A stretch of 64,000 nucleotides of DNA from Terrisporobacter glycolicus ATCC 14880 = DSM 1288 (GCF_036812735.1 NZ_CP117523.1:3782001-3846000); one strand, 5' to 3'. Counted from the first letter of the stretch, positions 26,651 through 40,497 are shown. Program-made: numbers and translations. The notes: generated by a model from the letters alone, not told the origin.

Positions 26651-28411
26651 ATGAGTTTAGTTAATTTAACTATAAATGGCAAAGCTGTTTCAGTTCCTTC
26701 TGATACAAAAATATTAGAAGCTGCAAAGCAAGTAAATGTTAAAATACCAAGCCTATGTCATTTACATATGGATGATATAAAATTTGATAACCATTGTGCA
26801 TCTTGTCGTGTATGTATGGTTAGCGCTGGAAGAGGATTAGTTCCTGCTTGCGGTACATTAGTTAGAGAAGGTATGGTTGTAAATACTAATTCACCAGAAG
26901 CATTAAAATATAGAAAAAATGTTGTTGAATTAATGTTATCAGACCACCCAAAAGATTGTTTATCTTGTATTAAGAGCGGAAATTGTGAATTACAAGATAT
27001 TGCTGCAGATCTAGGAATAAGAAATGTAAGATTCTCTGATGGACATCAATCTTATGTTCCTGTTGATACTTCTACTAAATCTATAGTTAAAGATCATGCA
27101 AAATGTATACTATGTAGAAGATGTGAAACTATGTGTAATGAAGTTCAAACAGTTGGTGTATTATCTGGCATCAACCGTGGATTTGGTACAGAAGTTTCTA
27201 CTTTCTACGGTGTTGATTTAGTTGATACTAACTGTACTTTCTGTGGACAATGTATAAGTGTATGTCCAACAGGTGCTTTAATAGAAAAAGATAATACTGC
27301 TGAAGCTTGGGCTGCTTTAGGCCAAAAAGAAAAACCAGTTATGGTTCAAACTGCTCCAGCTGTAAGAGTTGGCTTAGGTGAAGAATTTGGATTAGATCCA
27401 GGTTCTATATCTACAGGAAAAATGGTTGCTGCATTAAAAGCTTTAGGATTCGATTATGTATTCGATACTAACTTTGCAGCTGACTTAACTATAATGGAAG
27501 AAGCTAATGAGTTTGTAAATAGATTTGTTAAAGGTGAAAAACTTCCTATATTAACTAGCTGTTGTCCAGCTTGGGTTAACTTTATGGAACATGAATATCC
27601 AGATTTATTAGGTTACTTATCTACTTGTAAATCTCCACAAAGTATGTTCTCTCCAATAGCTAGACATTACTTTGCTGAAAAAGCTTTAGATAAAAAACCT
27701 GATGAAGTTATAGTTATGTCTATAATGCCTTGTGTTGCTAAGAAATATGAAGTTTCAAGAGAAGAATTAGGTCAAGACGGATATTTAGATACTGATTTAT
27801 CATTAACTACTAGAGAATTAGCTAGAATGATAAAAGAAGCTGGTATAGATTTAGCTAACTTAGAAGAAGCTGAATTTGATAGCCCTCTTGGATACTCTAC
27901 AGGAGCTGCTGATATATTTGGTGCTACTGGTGGTGTTCTTGAAGCTGCACTTAGAACTGCTTATCATGATATAACTAAAGAAGAAGCTCCATCTCTAGAT
28001 TTTACAGTTGTTAGAGGTATGGATGGTATAAAAGAAGCTTCTTTAGAGATAGCTGGTCATACAGTAAATGTAGCTGCTGCAAGTAGTTTGGGAAATGCAA
28101 GAAAATTAATGGATGAATTAAGAGCTGGAACTTGCAAGTATCATGTAATAGAAATCATGGCTTGTCCTGGTGGATGTGTTGCTGGTGCTGGTCAACCTTA
28201 TCATGGTGGAGATTATGATAAAGTTAAATCAAGAGCTAAAGCTTTATATGAAATAGATGCGAATAAACCACAACGTCTTTCTCATGCTAACCCAGATATC
28301 ATCAAATTATATGATGATTTCCTAGGCGAAAGAGGCGGACACAAGTCTCATGAATTACTTCACACTGAGTACTATGATAAAAGTAATGTATATGCAGATG
28401 CTGAGTGCTAA
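26651..28411 (+). CDS. hydA: [FeFe] hydrogenase catalytic subunit
   Basis: A 586-residue HydA (HymC) carrying the H-cluster. Residues 1-80 are a [2Fe-2S] ferredoxin domain (CASCRVC). Then comes the His/Cys-ligated cluster (HPKDCLSCIKSGNCELQ), and two [4Fe-4S] clusters (CILCRRCETMC, CTFCGQCISVCPTGAL). The H-domain has L1 TSCCPAWVNF, L2 MPCVAKKYE and L3 EIMACPGGCVAGAGQP, all intact. It evolves or consumes H2 as part of the HydABC complex. The maturases HydE, HydF and HydG are not in the window. AAGGAGGGG precedes the start, and the operon ends in a terminator. Confidence 0.95.
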   Translation: MSLVNLTINGKAVSVPSDTKILEAAKQVNVKIPSLCHLHMDDIKFDNHCASCRVCMVSAGRGLVPACGTLVREGMVVNTNSPEALKYRKNVVELMLSDHPKDCLSCIKSGNCELQDIAADLGIRNVRFSDGHQSYVPVDTSTKSIVKDHAKCILCRRCETMCNEVQTVGVLSGINRGFGTEVSTFYGVDLVDTNCTFCGQCISVCPTGALIEKDNTAEAWAALGQKEKPVMVQTAPAVRVGLGEEFGLDPGSISTGKMVAALKALGFDYVFDTNFAADLTIMEEANEFVNRFVKGEKLPILTSCCPAWVNFMEHEYPDLLGYLSTCKSPQSMFSPIARHYFAEKALDKKPDEVIVMSIMPCVAKKYEVSREELGQDGYLDTDLSLTTRELARMIKEAGIDLANLEEAEFDSPLGYSTGAADIFGATGGVLEAALRTAYHDITKEEAPSLDFTVVRGMDGIKEASLEIAGHTVNVAAASSLGNARKLMDELRAGTCKYHVIEIMACPGGCVAGAGQPYHGGDYDKVKSRAKALYEIDANKPQRLSHANPDIIKLYDDFLGERGGHKSHELLHTEYYDKSNVYADAEC

Positions 28412-28441
28412 TAATTAATATTTTGCATATTAATTAAAACT

Positions 28442-28484
28442 AAAAGGGAGTTATGAAATTCACAAAATCTCATAACTCTCTTTT
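28442..28484. terminator. Bidirectional terminator between hydA and hprK
   Basis: A 15-bp stem (AAAAGGGAGTTATGA with TCATAACTCTCTTTT, one G-T pair), with the plus-strand T-run on the right arm and A/T flanks on both sides. Confidence 0.82.
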
Positions 28485-29417
28485 TTATTTATCAATTACC
28501 TTAGATAATTTTTGTGTAAATTCTTGAGCTGCATCTATACCCATTCCCTTTTGTCTAAAGTTCATGGCTGCAACTTCAATTATCATAGAAGTATTTCTTC
28601 CTGGTTTAACAGGTATTACTAGTTTTTCAACTTGTCTTCCTAGTATTTCTTCATATTCCCTGTCTAAACCTAATCTATCATAATACTTTTGTTGATTCCA
28701 ATTTTCTAGTTCAATTACTATATCAATAGCTTTTTGATTTTTTATAGCTCCAACACCATATAAACTTTTTACATCTATTATGCCTATTCCTCTGATTTCC
28801 ATATAGTGTTTTAATATTTCAGGTGCTTGCCCTACTAATCTACTGTCATCCACCTTTCTAATTTCAACAGCATCATCAGCTACAAGTCTATGACCTTTTT
28901 GTATTAATTCTAAGGCAGTTTCTGATTTACCTATGCTGCTCTCACCTTTTATCAACACACCTATACCATATACATCTACTAAAACTCCATGCATAGTAAC
29001 ATGAGGTGCCAGCTTGTTATCTAAATAATTTGATAATCTATTTATAAATCTTGTAGTATTGCATTTACTACTTAAAACTACTCTGTTGTATTTTTTAGCA
29101 CTTGCTATTATATCTTCATCTATATTCAAGTCTCTTGTAACTATTAATACAGGAATTTCATAAGAGAAAAACTTATCTAGTATTTTTTCCCTTTTTTCTT
29201 TTTTTATATTTTGAAAATAAGTATATTCTGTTCTTCCTATTATTTGAATTCTCTCATATGGAAAATACTCAAAATATCCAGCTAATGGCAGACCCGTTCT
29301 ATTTACATCTTCTGACTCCACGTAGTATTCCTTACCTTTTGGCATATATACTATCTCTAAATTTAAATCCTCAATTAATTGAGATATAGATACTATGTCT
29401 TTTACTGTTTCTATCAA
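28485..29417 (-). CDS. hprK: HPr kinase/phosphorylase
   Basis: A 310-residue regulator that phosphorylates or dephosphorylates Ser46 of HPr in response to ATP, phosphate and fructose-1,6-bisphosphate, and so drives CcpA-dependent catabolite repression. It has the P-loop GESSIGKSETALELI, the following VADDAVEI, and the HprK signature MEIRGIGIIDVKSLYG. The start is TTG 29417, with GGGAG nine bases upstream. It lies 4 bases after uvrC on the same strand and is probably the last gene of a uvrB-uvrA-uvrC-hprK run. Confidence 0.93.
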   Translation of the reverse strand: MIETVKDIVSISQLIEDLNLEIVYMPKGKEYYVESEDVNRTGLPLAGYFEYFPYERIQIIGRTEYTYFQNIKKEKREKILDKFFSYEIPVLIVTRDLNIDEDIIASAKKYNRVVLSSKCNTTRFINRLSNYLDNKLAPHVTMHGVLVDVYGIGVLIKGESSIGKSETALELIQKGHRLVADDAVEIRKVDDSRLVGQAPEILKHYMEIRGIGIIDVKSLYGVGAIKNQKAIDIVIELENWNQQKYYDRLGLDREYEEILGRQVEKLVIPVKPGRNTSMIIEVAAMNFRQKGMGIDAAQEFTQKLSKVIDK

Positions 29418-29421
29418 TTAT

Positions 29422-31236
29422 TTACTCTCCCTTTCTAAAATAATCATAAATATTTTCTGCTACACTTTTATTTAACCCTTCTACCTTAGCTAATTCCTCC
29501 ACTGATGCATTTTTTATATCTTCAATACTTTTAAAATGAGATAATAGAGCTTTTTTCCTTTTCTCTCCCACACCAGGAATATCATCTAAAGAGGATTTTG
29601 TTAATGATTTATTTCTCAAGCTTCTATGATAACTTATAGCATAGTTATGAACTTCCTCTTGAATGCTAGCAACAAATCTATATAAATTTGATGTTTTATC
29701 AAGTTCAATTTCCTTAGAAGCACATATTAATCCTTTTGTTCTATGTCTGTCATCTTTATACATTCCCCACAAAGGAATATCTATTCCATATTTATCAAAA
29801 ACCTTTTGTACAGCACTAACTTGACCTTTTCCACCATCTAATAATATTAAATCAGCAAAATCTCCTTTTTGCAATCTTCTATCTAAAATTTCCGCCATAG
29901 AGTCATAGTCATTAGGACCTTCTACAGTTTTTACTTTATATCTTCTATATTCTTTTTTATCTTTAAGTCCATTTGTAAAAACAACCATAACACCTATGGA
30001 GTCAACACCTTGTATATTAGATATATCGTAAGATTCTATTCTTCTTGGTGATTCTTCTAAACCTAAAACTTCCGCTAGCTCTATTAAAGCTCCTTCACTT
30101 CTTTCATATTTTCTTTTATTTAAATTAGAGAATTTTTCTAAGTATTCCATAGCATTTTTCTTCACCATAGATATTAGACTCTTTTTATCTCCTTTTTGCG
30201 GAACTCTTATAAATACTTTTTGACCTTTAATATTAGATAACCACTCTTCAAGAACTACTTGGTCTTCTATTTCACATTCAATAATAATCTCTTTTGGAAT
30301 GTATTCTGCTTTCATATAGAATTGTTTTACAAAAGAGCTAAGTATAGATTCCTTACTAGAATCTTTTGTACCTTCTAATATAAAGTGCTCTCTTCCAACA
30401 ATTTTTCCATGTCTGATGAAGAAAGATTGAACACAAGCTTCTTCATCATTATAAGCCATAGCAATAATATCTTGATTAACATCCTCTGTAGATACATCAA
30501 TTTTTTGTTTTTGCATCATATCTTGAAGATTTATTATTTTATCTCTATATAAAGCCGCTTCTTCAAAATTAAATTCCATAGAGCATTTATTCATTTTTTC
30601 TTTTAAAATTTCTATTAAAGTTTCTTCTTTTCCAGATAAAAATAATAGTATTTCTTCTATCATTTTATTATATTCTTCTTTTGAAACATTACCAGTACAA
30701 GGTCCAACACATCTTTTTATATGAAGGTTTAAGCACGGCCTCATGTTATTTTTAATAGCCCTTTCAATATCCACATTACAAGTTCTTATAGGATAAATAT
30801 TTCTTATAACATCTAAAGTATCATTAACAGCTTCCACATTTGTATATGGTCCAAAATATTTTGCCTTATCTCGAATAACTCTTCTAACTTTTAATACCCT
30901 TGGAAAATCTTCATTTACTGTTACCTTTATATAAGGATAAGTCTTGTCATCTCTTAGCAAAACATTATACTTGGGTCTATATTTTTTAATTAAATTACAT
31001 TCTAAAATTAATGCTTCTAGCTCTGAATCAGTAATTATATATTCAAATGACTTTATATTTTTAACCATTGATTTTACTTTAGAAGAATGATTTTTTGATG
31101 ATTGAAAGTACTGTCTTACTCTATTTTTCAATGAGACCGCTTTTCCAACATATATTATTTTATCATTTTCATCTTTCATTAAATATACTCCAGGTTCAGC
31201 TGGTAGTTTTTTTAATTGTTCTTGTATATCAAACAC
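29422..31236 (-). CDS. uvrC: Excinuclease ABC subunit C
   Basis: A 604-residue nuclease that makes both incisions in nucleotide excision repair. The N-terminal GIY-YIG domain reads LPAEPGVYLMKDENDKIIYV. A UvrB-binding UVR segment follows (CSMEFNFEEAALYRDKI). Then comes the RNase H-like endonuclease domain (RRIESYDISNIQGVDSIGVM, LILLDGGKGQ) and a C-terminal helix-hairpin-helix (LDDIPGVGEKRKKALL). The length is standard. The start is GTG 31236, preceded by GGAGG. A 190-bp gap with a terminator-like hairpin separates it from uvrA, so it may also have its own promoter. Confidence 0.95.
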   Translation of the reverse strand: MFDIQEQLKKLPAEPGVYLMKDENDKIIYVGKAVSLKNRVRQYFQSSKNHSSKVKSMVKNIKSFEYIITDSELEALILECNLIKKYRPKYNVLLRDDKTYPYIKVTVNEDFPRVLKVRRVIRDKAKYFGPYTNVEAVNDTLDVIRNIYPIRTCNVDIERAIKNNMRPCLNLHIKRCVGPCTGNVSKEEYNKMIEEILLFLSGKEETLIEILKEKMNKCSMEFNFEEAALYRDKIINLQDMMQKQKIDVSTEDVNQDIIAMAYNDEEACVQSFFIRHGKIVGREHFILEGTKDSSKESILSSFVKQFYMKAEYIPKEIIIECEIEDQVVLEEWLSNIKGQKVFIRVPQKGDKKSLISMVKKNAMEYLEKFSNLNKRKYERSEGALIELAEVLGLEESPRRIESYDISNIQGVDSIGVMVVFTNGLKDKKEYRRYKVKTVEGPNDYDSMAEILDRRLQKGDFADLILLDGGKGQVSAVQKVFDKYGIDIPLWGMYKDDRHRTKGLICASKEIELDKTSNLYRFVASIQEEVHNYAISYHRSLRNKSLTKSSLDDIPGVGEKRKKALLSHFKSIEDIKNASVEELAKVEGLNKSVAENIYDYFRKGE

Positions 31237-31261
31237 TTATATTCCTCCGAAATCAAAATTC

Positions 31262-31286
31262 GCTTAGGCTGAGCCACTGCGTAAGC
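31262..31286. repeat. Small hairpin in the uvrA-uvrC gap
   Basis: GCTTA ... TAAGC with GGCT/AGCC-type pairing inside, in a locally GC-rich patch just upstream of uvrC. It could be part of the uvrC leader. Its purpose is not evident. Confidence 0.35.
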
Positions 31287-31355
31287 AAATCATTTTTGTT
31301 ACTGCTTCATGTACTAACTTTCTCTAAATTTTTATACATAATTCATTCTATAATA

Positions 31356-31393
31356 AAACTTCTAATCTTTATATACATAAAAATTAGAAGTTT
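31356..31393 (-). terminator. Terminator after uvrA
   Basis: An 11-bp stem (AAACTTCTAAT with ATTAGAAGTTT) and a 16-base loop, 35 bases after the uvrA stop. Read-through would be needed for uvrC cotranscription. Confidence 0.65.
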
Positions 31394-31427
31394 ATATTTA
31401 GTCTTTGAGAATATTTAAATTTAAAAC

Positions 31428-34253
31428 TTATTCAAAGTATTTTTTTAGGAATTGACCAGTATAAGATCCCTCCACCTTAGATACTTCTTTAGGAGTTCCA
31501 GTAGCGATTATTTTTCCACCTTTATCTCCACCTTCAGGTCCTAAATCTATAATATAATCACTAGTTTTTATAACATCTAAGTTATGTTCTATAACAACTA
31601 TAGTATTTCCTGTATCAGCTAACTTTTGTAAAACATGAATCAACTTATCAACATCTGCCATATGAAGTCCTGTTGTAGGCTCATCAAGTATATATAAAGT
31701 CTTTCCTGTTGGTCTTTTACTTAATTCTGTTGCTAGTTTAATTCTTTGCGCTTCTCCTCCTGATAACTGAGTTGAAGGTTGACCAAGTTTAATATAAGAA
31801 AGGCCAACATCCATTAATGTTTCAAGCTTTCTTTTTATATTTGGTATATTTTCAAAGAACTCTAAAGCTTCCTCTACATTCATATCAAGGACGTCTGCTA
31901 TAGTTTTATCTTTATACTTAACTTGTAGAGTTTCTCTATTGTACCTTTCTCCTTTACATACTTCACAAGGTACATAAACATCTGGTAAGAAATGCATTTC
32001 TATTTTTATTATACCATCACCTTTACAGGCTTCACATCTACCACCTTTAACATTGAAACTAAATCTTCCTTTTTTGTATCCTCTAGCTTTAGCTTCATTT
32101 GTTGTTGCAAATAAATCTCTTATTTGATCAAATACGCCTGTATAAGTTGCAGGATTTGATCTAGGAGTTCTTCCTATTGGGCTTTGGTCTATATTTATTA
32201 TTTTATCTATATTTTCAATACCTTTAATTTCTTTGTGTTTTCCAGGTCTTTGTCTTAATCTATTAACTTTACTTGCTACGCCTTTGTACAAAATAGAGTT
32301 GATTAATGAACTTTTTCCTGATCCTGATACACCGGTTATGCATACAAATTTTCCAAGAGGTATCTTTGCATTAATATTTTTTAAGTTATTTTCTGTGGCG
32401 CCTTTAATTTCTATAAAATTTCCATTACCTTCTCTTGTGCTATTAGGTATTTCTATTACTTTTTTACCACTTAAATATAATCCTGTCATTGAATTAGGAT
32501 TTTCTAAGATTTCATCTAAAGTACCTTGAGCTACTATCTCTCCGCCATGAATTCCTGCCCCTGGACCAATATCTACCACGTAATCGGCTTCTCTCATAGT
32601 ATCTTCATCGTGTTCAACTACAATTAACGTATTTCCAAGGTCAGTTAAATGCCTCAAAGTTCCTATTAACTTTTCATTGTCTCTTTGATGAAGTCCTATA
32701 CTTGGCTCATCAAGTACATATAAAACTCCAACTAAAGCAGAACCTATTTGAGTTGCAAGCCTAATTCTTTGTGCTTCTCCTCCTGATAAAGTTCCTGCTT
32801 TTCTTGATAAAGTTAAATATTCAAGTCCAACATCTTTTAAGAAAGATGCTCTTTCATTTATTTCTTTTAAAATTTCATGTGCTATAAATTTATTTTTTTC
32901 ACTTAATTTTAAGCTTTGAACAAAATCTAATAATTCTTTTACAGATAAATCTGTAACCTCCATTATGTTTTTTCCACCTATTAAAACAGATAGCACTTCT
33001 TTTTTAAGCCTATTACCTTTACATTTTGGACAAGGTGTTTCAGCCATATATTCTTCTATTTTATCTCTTGAATACTCTGAGTTAGTTTCTCTATATCTTC
33101 TTTCAAGATTTACTATTACACCTTCAAAAGGAGCTTTATATTCTCTTCTTCCTCCAAATTTTGAATCAAATATAAATTGAACCATTACATTATTTTCACC
33201 ATAAAGTAATTCTTGAACAAAGTCCTCTGGCAAATCTTTAAATGGCGTCTCTAGAGATACATTAAAATGCTCTGCTAAACTTTGTACCATTTTACTATAA
33301 TATGTATCATCACTTGTACTTACACTTCCCCAAGCTGCTATAGCTCCTTGTTTAATACTTAATTCCTTGTTTGGTATAACAAGATCTGGATCAACTTCTC
33401 TACTTTCTCCTAAACCTTTACATACATCACAAGCACCAAAAGGAGCATTGAATGAAAACATTCTTGGTGATAACTCTTCAATTCCTATTCCATGTTCTGG
33501 ACAAGCAAATTTAGTAGAGAATAAAATTTCTTCTCCATCTACTATTTGAGCTATAACAAGTCCATCAGATAATTTCACAGCTGTTTCTATTGAATCAGCA
33601 AGCCTTCCTTCTATCCCATCTTTTACAACTATTCTATCTACAACAACCTCTATATTGTGTTTTTTATTTTTCTCTAAGTTAATCTCATCTGTTACTTCCT
33701 GATTTTCTCCATTAACTCTTATTCTTACAAATCCGTCCTTAGCAATACTCTCTATAAGTTTTTTGTGAGTTCCTTTTTGACCTCTTACTACAGGAGATAA
33801 AATTTGAATCTTGGTTCTTTCAGGTAATTCAATTACTTTATCTACTATTTCTTGTATAGTCATTTGAGATATTGGTTTGCCACATGTAGGGCAATGTACA
33901 TCTCCAACTCTTGCAAATAAAAGCCTTAAGTAATCATAAATTTCTGTTACAGTACCCACTGTAGAACGAGGATTTTTTGATGTTGTTTTTTGATCTATAG
34001 ATATTGCTGGTGATAACCCTTCTATATATTCCACATTTGGTTTTTCCATTTGACCTAAAAACTGTCTAGCATAAGCCGATAAACTTTCCACATATCTTCT
34101 TTGACCTTCTGCATAAATAGTATCAAAAGCTAAAGAGGATTTTCCAGAACCCGATAGCCCTGTGAAAACTATAAACTTATTTCTAGGAAGTTCTATACTA
34201 ACATTTTTAAGGTTATGCTCTTTCGCACCTTTTATAATGATTTTATCTTCCAT
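31428..34253 (-). CDS. uvrA: Excinuclease ABC subunit A
   Basis: A 941-residue DNA damage sensor with two ABC ATPase modules. Walker A motifs are [16 protein letters not shown] and [14 protein letters not shown]. Signature motifs are [17 protein letters not shown] and [16 protein letters not shown]. Zinc-finger Cys pairs are [23 protein letters not shown] and CEVCKGER. The length is standard. Its ATG overlaps the uvrB stop codon by one base (TAATG), indicating translational coupling. The protein loads UvrB at lesions. Confidence 0.97.
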   Translation of the reverse strand: MEDKIIIKGAKEHNLKNVSIELPRNKFIVFTGLSGSGKSSLAFDTIYAEGQRRYVESLSAYARQFLGQMEKPNVEYIEGLSPAISIDQKTTSKNPRSTVGTVTEIYDYLRLLFARVGDVHCPTCGKPISQMTIQEIVDKVIELPERTKIQILSPVVRGQKGTHKKLIESIAKDGFVRIRVNGENQEVTDEINLEKNKKHNIEVVVDRIVVKDGIEGRLADSIETAVKLSDGLVIAQIVDGEEILFSTKFACPEHGIGIEELSPRMFSFNAPFGACDVCKGLGESREVDPDLVIPNKELSIKQGAIAAWGSVSTSDDTYYSKMVQSLAEHFNVSLETPFKDLPEDFVQELLYGENNVMVQFIFDSKFGGRREYKAPFEGVIVNLERRYRETNSEYSRDKIEEYMAETPCPKCKGNRLKKEVLSVLIGGKNIMEVTDLSVKELLDFVQSLKLSEKNKFIAHEILKEINERASFLKDVGLEYLTLSRKAGTLSGGEAQRIRLATQIGSALVGVLYVLDEPSIGLHQRDNEKLIGTLRHLTDLGNTLIVVEHDEDTMREADYVVDIGPGAGIHGGEIVAQGTLDEILENPNSMTGLYLSGKKVIEIPNSTREGNGNFIEIKGATENNLKNINAKIPLGKFVCITGVSGSGKSSLINSILYKGVASKVNRLRQRPGKHKEIKGIENIDKIINIDQSPIGRTPRSNPATYTGVFDQIRDLFATTNEAKARGYKKGRFSFNVKGGRCEACKGDGIIKIEMHFLPDVYVPCEVCKGERYNRETLQVKYKDKTIADVLDMNVEEALEFFENIPNIKRKLETLMDVGLSYIKLGQPSTQLSGGEAQRIKLATELSKRPTGKTLYILDEPTTGLHMADVDKLIHVLQKLADTGNTIVVIEHNLDVIKTSDYIIDLGPEGGDKGGKIIATGTPKEVSKVEGSYTGQFLKKYFE

Positions 34254-36223
34254 TAATTCTTTATCCTTTCTTCCAACTCTTTTATCTTATCTCTTAACTG
34301 GGCCGCCCTTTCAAATTGTAAATTTTGTGCAGCTTCCATCATTTCTTTTTGTAATGTTTCTATATTATTTTGAACTTCATATTCATCTTCACTTTCAGCA
34401 ATTCCAAATACAACTTCTTCATCAGCTGGTTTAAGTGTTTCTATACTATTTCTAACTTCTTTAACAATAGTTTTAGGAGTTATTCCATTTTCTTCATTAT
34501 ATTGAGACTGTATTTCTCTTCTTCTCTTAGTTTCTTCAATAGTTGCTGACATAGAACGTGTAATCTTATCAGCATACATTATAACTCTACCTTCTGAGTT
34601 TCTAGCCGCACGCCCTACTGTCTGTATTAGTGAAGTTTCGGATCTTAAAAAACCTTCTTTATCTGCATCTAATATGGCAACTAGAGAAACTTCTGGTATA
34701 TCCAAACCTTCTCTAAGTAAATTTATACCTACTAATACATCAAATTTACCCAATCTTAGATCTCTAATTATTTCAGTTCTTTCCAGTGTATCTATATCTG
34801 AATGTAAATATTTAACCTTTATTCCTATCTCTTTTAAATAGTTCGTTAAATCTTCACTCATTTTCTTAGTTAGAGTTGTAATTAATACTCTTTCTTTCTT
34901 TTCAACGACCTTGTTTATTTCTCCAACTAAATTATCTATTTGATTTTCAATTGGTCTTACTTCTATAATCGGATCAAGTAGGCCTGTAGGTCTTATTATT
35001 TGCTGTGCCACAGTTGTAGAGTGTTCTATTTCATAAGACCCTGGTGTTGCAGAAACAAATAGTACTTGATTTATATTTTCTTCAAATTCAGAGAAATTTA
35101 AAGGTCTGTTGTCATAAGCAGAAGGTAATCTAAATCCATTTTCTATTAATGATTGTTTCCTTGAGCGGTCTCCTGCATACATTCCTCTAACCTGAGGAAT
35201 AGTAACATGAGATTCATCTACTATTAATAAAAAATCATCCGGGAAGAAACTCATTAATGTATAAGGCTTTTCACCTTCTTCTCTTCCTGTTATATGTCTT
35301 GAATAGTTTTCAATTCCCTGACATGTACCTATCTCATTAAGCATTTCTATATCATATTTAGTTCTTTGTTCAATTCTCTGAGCTTCTATCAATTTATCAT
35401 TTTCTTTAAAATATTGAACTCTTTCTGATAGCTCTTTTTCAATAGCCTCCACTGCATGAGCAACTTTTTCTGGAGTGGTAACATAATGTGATGCTGGGAA
35501 TACTGCTATATAATTTCTCGTTCCTAAAATTTTCCCTGTAACATAGTCAATTTCAACTATTCTATCTATCTCATCCCCAAAAAATTCTATTCTTATAGCT
35601 TTTTCATCATCGCTTGCTGGGAATAATTCTAAAATATCCCCCCTCACTCTAAAAGTTCCTCTAACAAAGTTAATATCATTTCTTTCATATTGTATATCTA
35701 CTAATTTTCTTATAAGGGTATCTCTATCAATTTCCATTCCTGTTCTAATGGATAACATAAGTTTTTTATAATCATCAGGATCCCCAATACCATAAATACA
35801 AGAAACAGAAGATACCACTATTACATCATCTCTTTCTAATATGGATGCTGTGGCTGAGTGTCTTAGTTTATCTATTTCATCATTTATGCTTGCATCTTTT
35901 TCTATGTATGTATCACTAGATGCTACATAAGCTTCTGGTTGATAGTAATCATAATAACTTACAAAGTATTCAACTGCATTATTAGGGAAAAACTCTTTAA
36001 ACTCACTATATAATTGAGCGGCTAAAGTTTTATTATGAGCCAGGATTAAGGTTGGTTTCTTTACCTCTCTAATTATATTTGCCATAGTAAAAGTTTTACC
36101 CGAACCTGTTACCCCTAGTAATGTTTGAAATTTTTCATCCTTATTAATTGAAGTAACAATCTCTTTTATTGCTTCTGGCTGATCTCCTGTTGGCTTAAAA
36201 GCTGATTGAATTTCAAAATCCAT
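34253..36223 (-). CDS. uvrB: Excinuclease ABC subunit B
   Basis: A 656-residue helicase-like protein that verifies damage and recruits UvrC. It has Walker [17 protein letters not shown] and the beta-hairpin region [23 protein letters not shown]. Helicase motifs include ILIVDESH (seen as [10 protein letters not shown]) and [19 protein letters not shown], and a C-terminal UVR domain has [17 protein letters not shown]. The start ATG 36223 has GGAG upstream. It opens the uvrBAC operon, and a LexA box lies 17 bases before the start codon. Confidence 0.97.
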   Translation of the reverse strand: MDFEIQSAFKPTGDQPEAIKEIVTSINKDEKFQTLLGVTGSGKTFTMANIIREVKKPTLILAHNKTLAAQLYSEFKEFFPNNAVEYFVSYYDYYQPEAYVASSDTYIEKDASINDEIDKLRHSATASILERDDVIVVSSVSCIYGIGDPDDYKKLMLSIRTGMEIDRDTLIRKLVDIQYERNDINFVRGTFRVRGDILELFPASDDEKAIRIEFFGDEIDRIVEIDYVTGKILGTRNYIAVFPASHYVTTPEKVAHAVEAIEKELSERVQYFKENDKLIEAQRIEQRTKYDIEMLNEIGTCQGIENYSRHITGREEGEKPYTLMSFFPDDFLLIVDESHVTIPQVRGMYAGDRSRKQSLIENGFRLPSAYDNRPLNFSEFEENINQVLFVSATPGSYEIEHSTTVAQQIIRPTGLLDPIIEVRPIENQIDNLVGEINKVVEKKERVLITTLTKKMSEDLTNYLKEIGIKVKYLHSDIDTLERTEIIRDLRLGKFDVLVGINLLREGLDIPEVSLVAILDADKEGFLRSETSLIQTVGRAARNSEGRVIMYADKITRSMSATIEETKRRREIQSQYNEENGITPKTIVKEVRNSIETLKPADEEVVFGIAESEDEYEVQNNIETLQKEMMEAAQNLQFERAAQLRDKIKELEERIKN

Positions 36224-36240
36224 ATCTCCTCACTCCTTTA

Positions 36241-36252
36241 GAACATCCGTTC
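36241..36252 (-). promoter_or_regulatory. LexA (SOS) box of uvrB
   Basis: GAACATCCGTTC is a perfect match to the Gram-positive LexA core GAAC-N4-GTTC. It sits between a TATAAT box (36271-36276, minus strand) and the uvrB start, where bound LexA would block transcription. Confidence 0.8.
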
Positions 36253-36393
36253 CGTATAATTACAATAATAATTATACCATAATAATTCTATTATTGACCT
36301 TTTGTATAAACATTTATTATAAAATTTATTCATTAATATATATTACCCATTTAAAATAATTTAAATAATTTATAATTCCTTAATAAATAAAAT

Positions 36394-36417
36394 AGAGCTT
36401 ATATAAAAATAAGCTCT
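36394..36417 (-). terminator. Secondary hairpin after the tRNA cluster
   Basis: AGAGCTTA and TAAGCTCT pair around an 8-base loop, downstream of the main terminator. It lacks a strong T-run and is perhaps a back-up. Confidence 0.4.
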
Positions 36418-36450
36418 GATTCGTATAATATACTTTATTATATTTAAAAC

Positions 36451-36482
36451 AAAAACCATGTATAAATTTATACATGGTTTTT
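36451..36482 (-). terminator. Terminator of the rRNA-tRNA operon
   Basis: A 32-base perfect palindrome (AAAAACCATGTATAAA and its complement), 10 bases past tRNA-Lys, with T at the minus-strand end. Confidence 0.85.
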
Positions 36483-36491
36483 ATGAATAAT

Positions 36492-36567
36492 TGGTGACCC
36501 ATCGGAGATTCGAACTCCGGACACCTTGATTAAAAGTCAAGTGCTCTACCGACTGAGCTAATGAGTC
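36492..36567 (-). tRNA. tRNA-Lys (TTT)
   Basis: A 76-nt cloverleaf. Acceptor GACTCAT pairs with ATGGGTC, the anticodon loop is CTTTTAA, the T-loop is TTCGAAT and CCA is encoded. It is the last of six tandem tRNAs after the 5S gene. Confidence 0.95.
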
Positions 36568-36571
36568 ATTA

Positions 36572-36648
36572 TGGCGACCTGGAAGGGGTTCGAACCCTCG
36601 ACCTCCAGCGTGACAGGCTGGCATTCTAACCAACTGAACTACCAGGCC
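36572..36648 (-). tRNA. tRNA-Asp (GTC)
   Basis: A 77-nt cloverleaf starting GGCCTGG, anticodon loop CTGTCAC, T-loop TTCGAAC, encoded CCA. Confidence 0.95.
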
Positions 36649-36665
36649 GCATTTATATGTTTTAA

Positions 36666-36741
36666 TGGTGGGACCAACAGGGCTCGAACCTGTGACCCCC
36701 TGCTTGTAAGGCAGGTGCTCTCCCAGCTGAGCTATGGTCCC
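36666..36741 (-). tRNA. tRNA-Val (TAC)
   Basis: A 76-nt cloverleaf starting GGGACCA, anticodon loop CTTACAA, T-loop TTCGAGC, encoded CCA. Confidence 0.95.
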
Positions 36742-36756
36742 GGGAATCAATTAAAT

Positions 36757-36830
36757 TGGAGCGGGTGAAGGGGATCGAACCCTCACAGCCGGCTTGGAAG
36801 GCCGGAACTCTACCATTGAGCTACACCCGC
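36757..36830 (-). tRNA. tRNA-Gly (TCC)
   Basis: A 74-nt cloverleaf starting GCGGGTG, anticodon loop CTTCCAA, T-loop TTCGATC, encoded CCA. Confidence 0.95.
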
Positions 36831-36831
36831 A

Positions 36832-36906
36832 TGGTGACTCATAGGGGAATCGAACCCCTGTTACCGCCGTGAAAGGGCGGTGTCTTGACCGCTTGACCAA
36901 TGAGCC
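36832..36906 (-). tRNA. tRNA-Glu (TTC)
   Basis: A 75-nt cloverleaf starting GGCTCAT, anticodon loop CTTTCAC, T-loop TTCGATT, encoded CCA. Only one base separates it from tRNA-Gly. Confidence 0.95.
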
Positions 36907-36911
36907 ATCTA

Positions 36912-36987
36912 TGGAGCTGGTAATAGGACTCGAACCTACAACCTGCTGATTACAAGTCAGCTGCTCTACCAATTGAGCCATACCAGC
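36912..36987 (-). tRNA. tRNA-Thr (TGT)
   Basis: A 76-nt cloverleaf starting GCTGGTA, anticodon loop CTTGTAA, T-loop TTCGAGT, encoded CCA. It is the first tRNA after 5S rRNA, five bases on. Confidence 0.95.
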
Positions 36988-36992
36988 AACTT

Positions 36993-37109
<117 letters not shown>

Positions 37110-37115
37110 TAAAAT

Positions 37116-37180
37116 TCATTACACTCATATCGTCAACGATATTTCTTTGCTAACGCTTCAGAAAAATCCGTTGCTCAAAA
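37116..37180. repeat. Dispersed hairpin repeat, copy C (5S-23S spacer)
   Basis: It starts with CACTCATATCGTCAACGA, related to the copies at 46576 and 58101. CAACG on the left pairs with CGTTG before GCTCAAAA on the right. It is the most diverged of the three, and lies in the rRNA spacer. Confidence 0.5.
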
Positions 37181-37323
37181 TGTTTTTAAGTATTAACTTT
37201 TGTTAGTACTTTCAAAACTGCTAACATTTAATGTTTTCATTAACTATTTTTAGCAACCGAAATCTTCCTTATAATTATATAATCAAAGATTTAGTTGGCG
37301 ATATAAACCTTTAGGTTTATTTT

Positions 37324-40221
<2,898 letters not shown>

Positions 40222-40421
40222 AGTTATTAAAAATTAGCGCCAAAGTCTTTGTCTTCATATACATTCAGACAAATCCCTTTGCTTAAAGTTGATATTTTTA
40301 AAAGTTATCTTCTTTATATGATATATTTTTTAAGAAGTTTATCTTCTTCTTTATATAATGTCATATCACTAAATGTTATGCAGTTTTCAAAGTACTAAAG
40401 CACTTATTAAATAAGTACTAA

Positions 40422-40497
40422 TGGTGGAGATGAGGAGGATCGAACTCCTGACCCCTTGCGTGCAAGGCAAGTGCTCTCCCAGCTGAGCTACACCCCC
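40422..40497 (-). tRNA. tRNA-Ala (TGC) in the 16S-23S spacer
   Basis: A 76-nt cloverleaf starting GGGGGTG, anticodon loop CTTGCAC, T-loop TTCGATC, encoded CCA. It is a standard spacer tRNA. Confidence 0.95.

Noticed and set aside
31262-31286. Hairpin near uvrC as a fourth copy of the dispersed repeat
   Set aside because: It shares only a short ATTTGCTT-like stretch and lacks the CTCATGTCGCCAA core.
36481-36981. Open frames of 65-89 residues across the tRNA cluster
   Set aside because: They translate tRNA genes; the cloverleaves explain the sequence.
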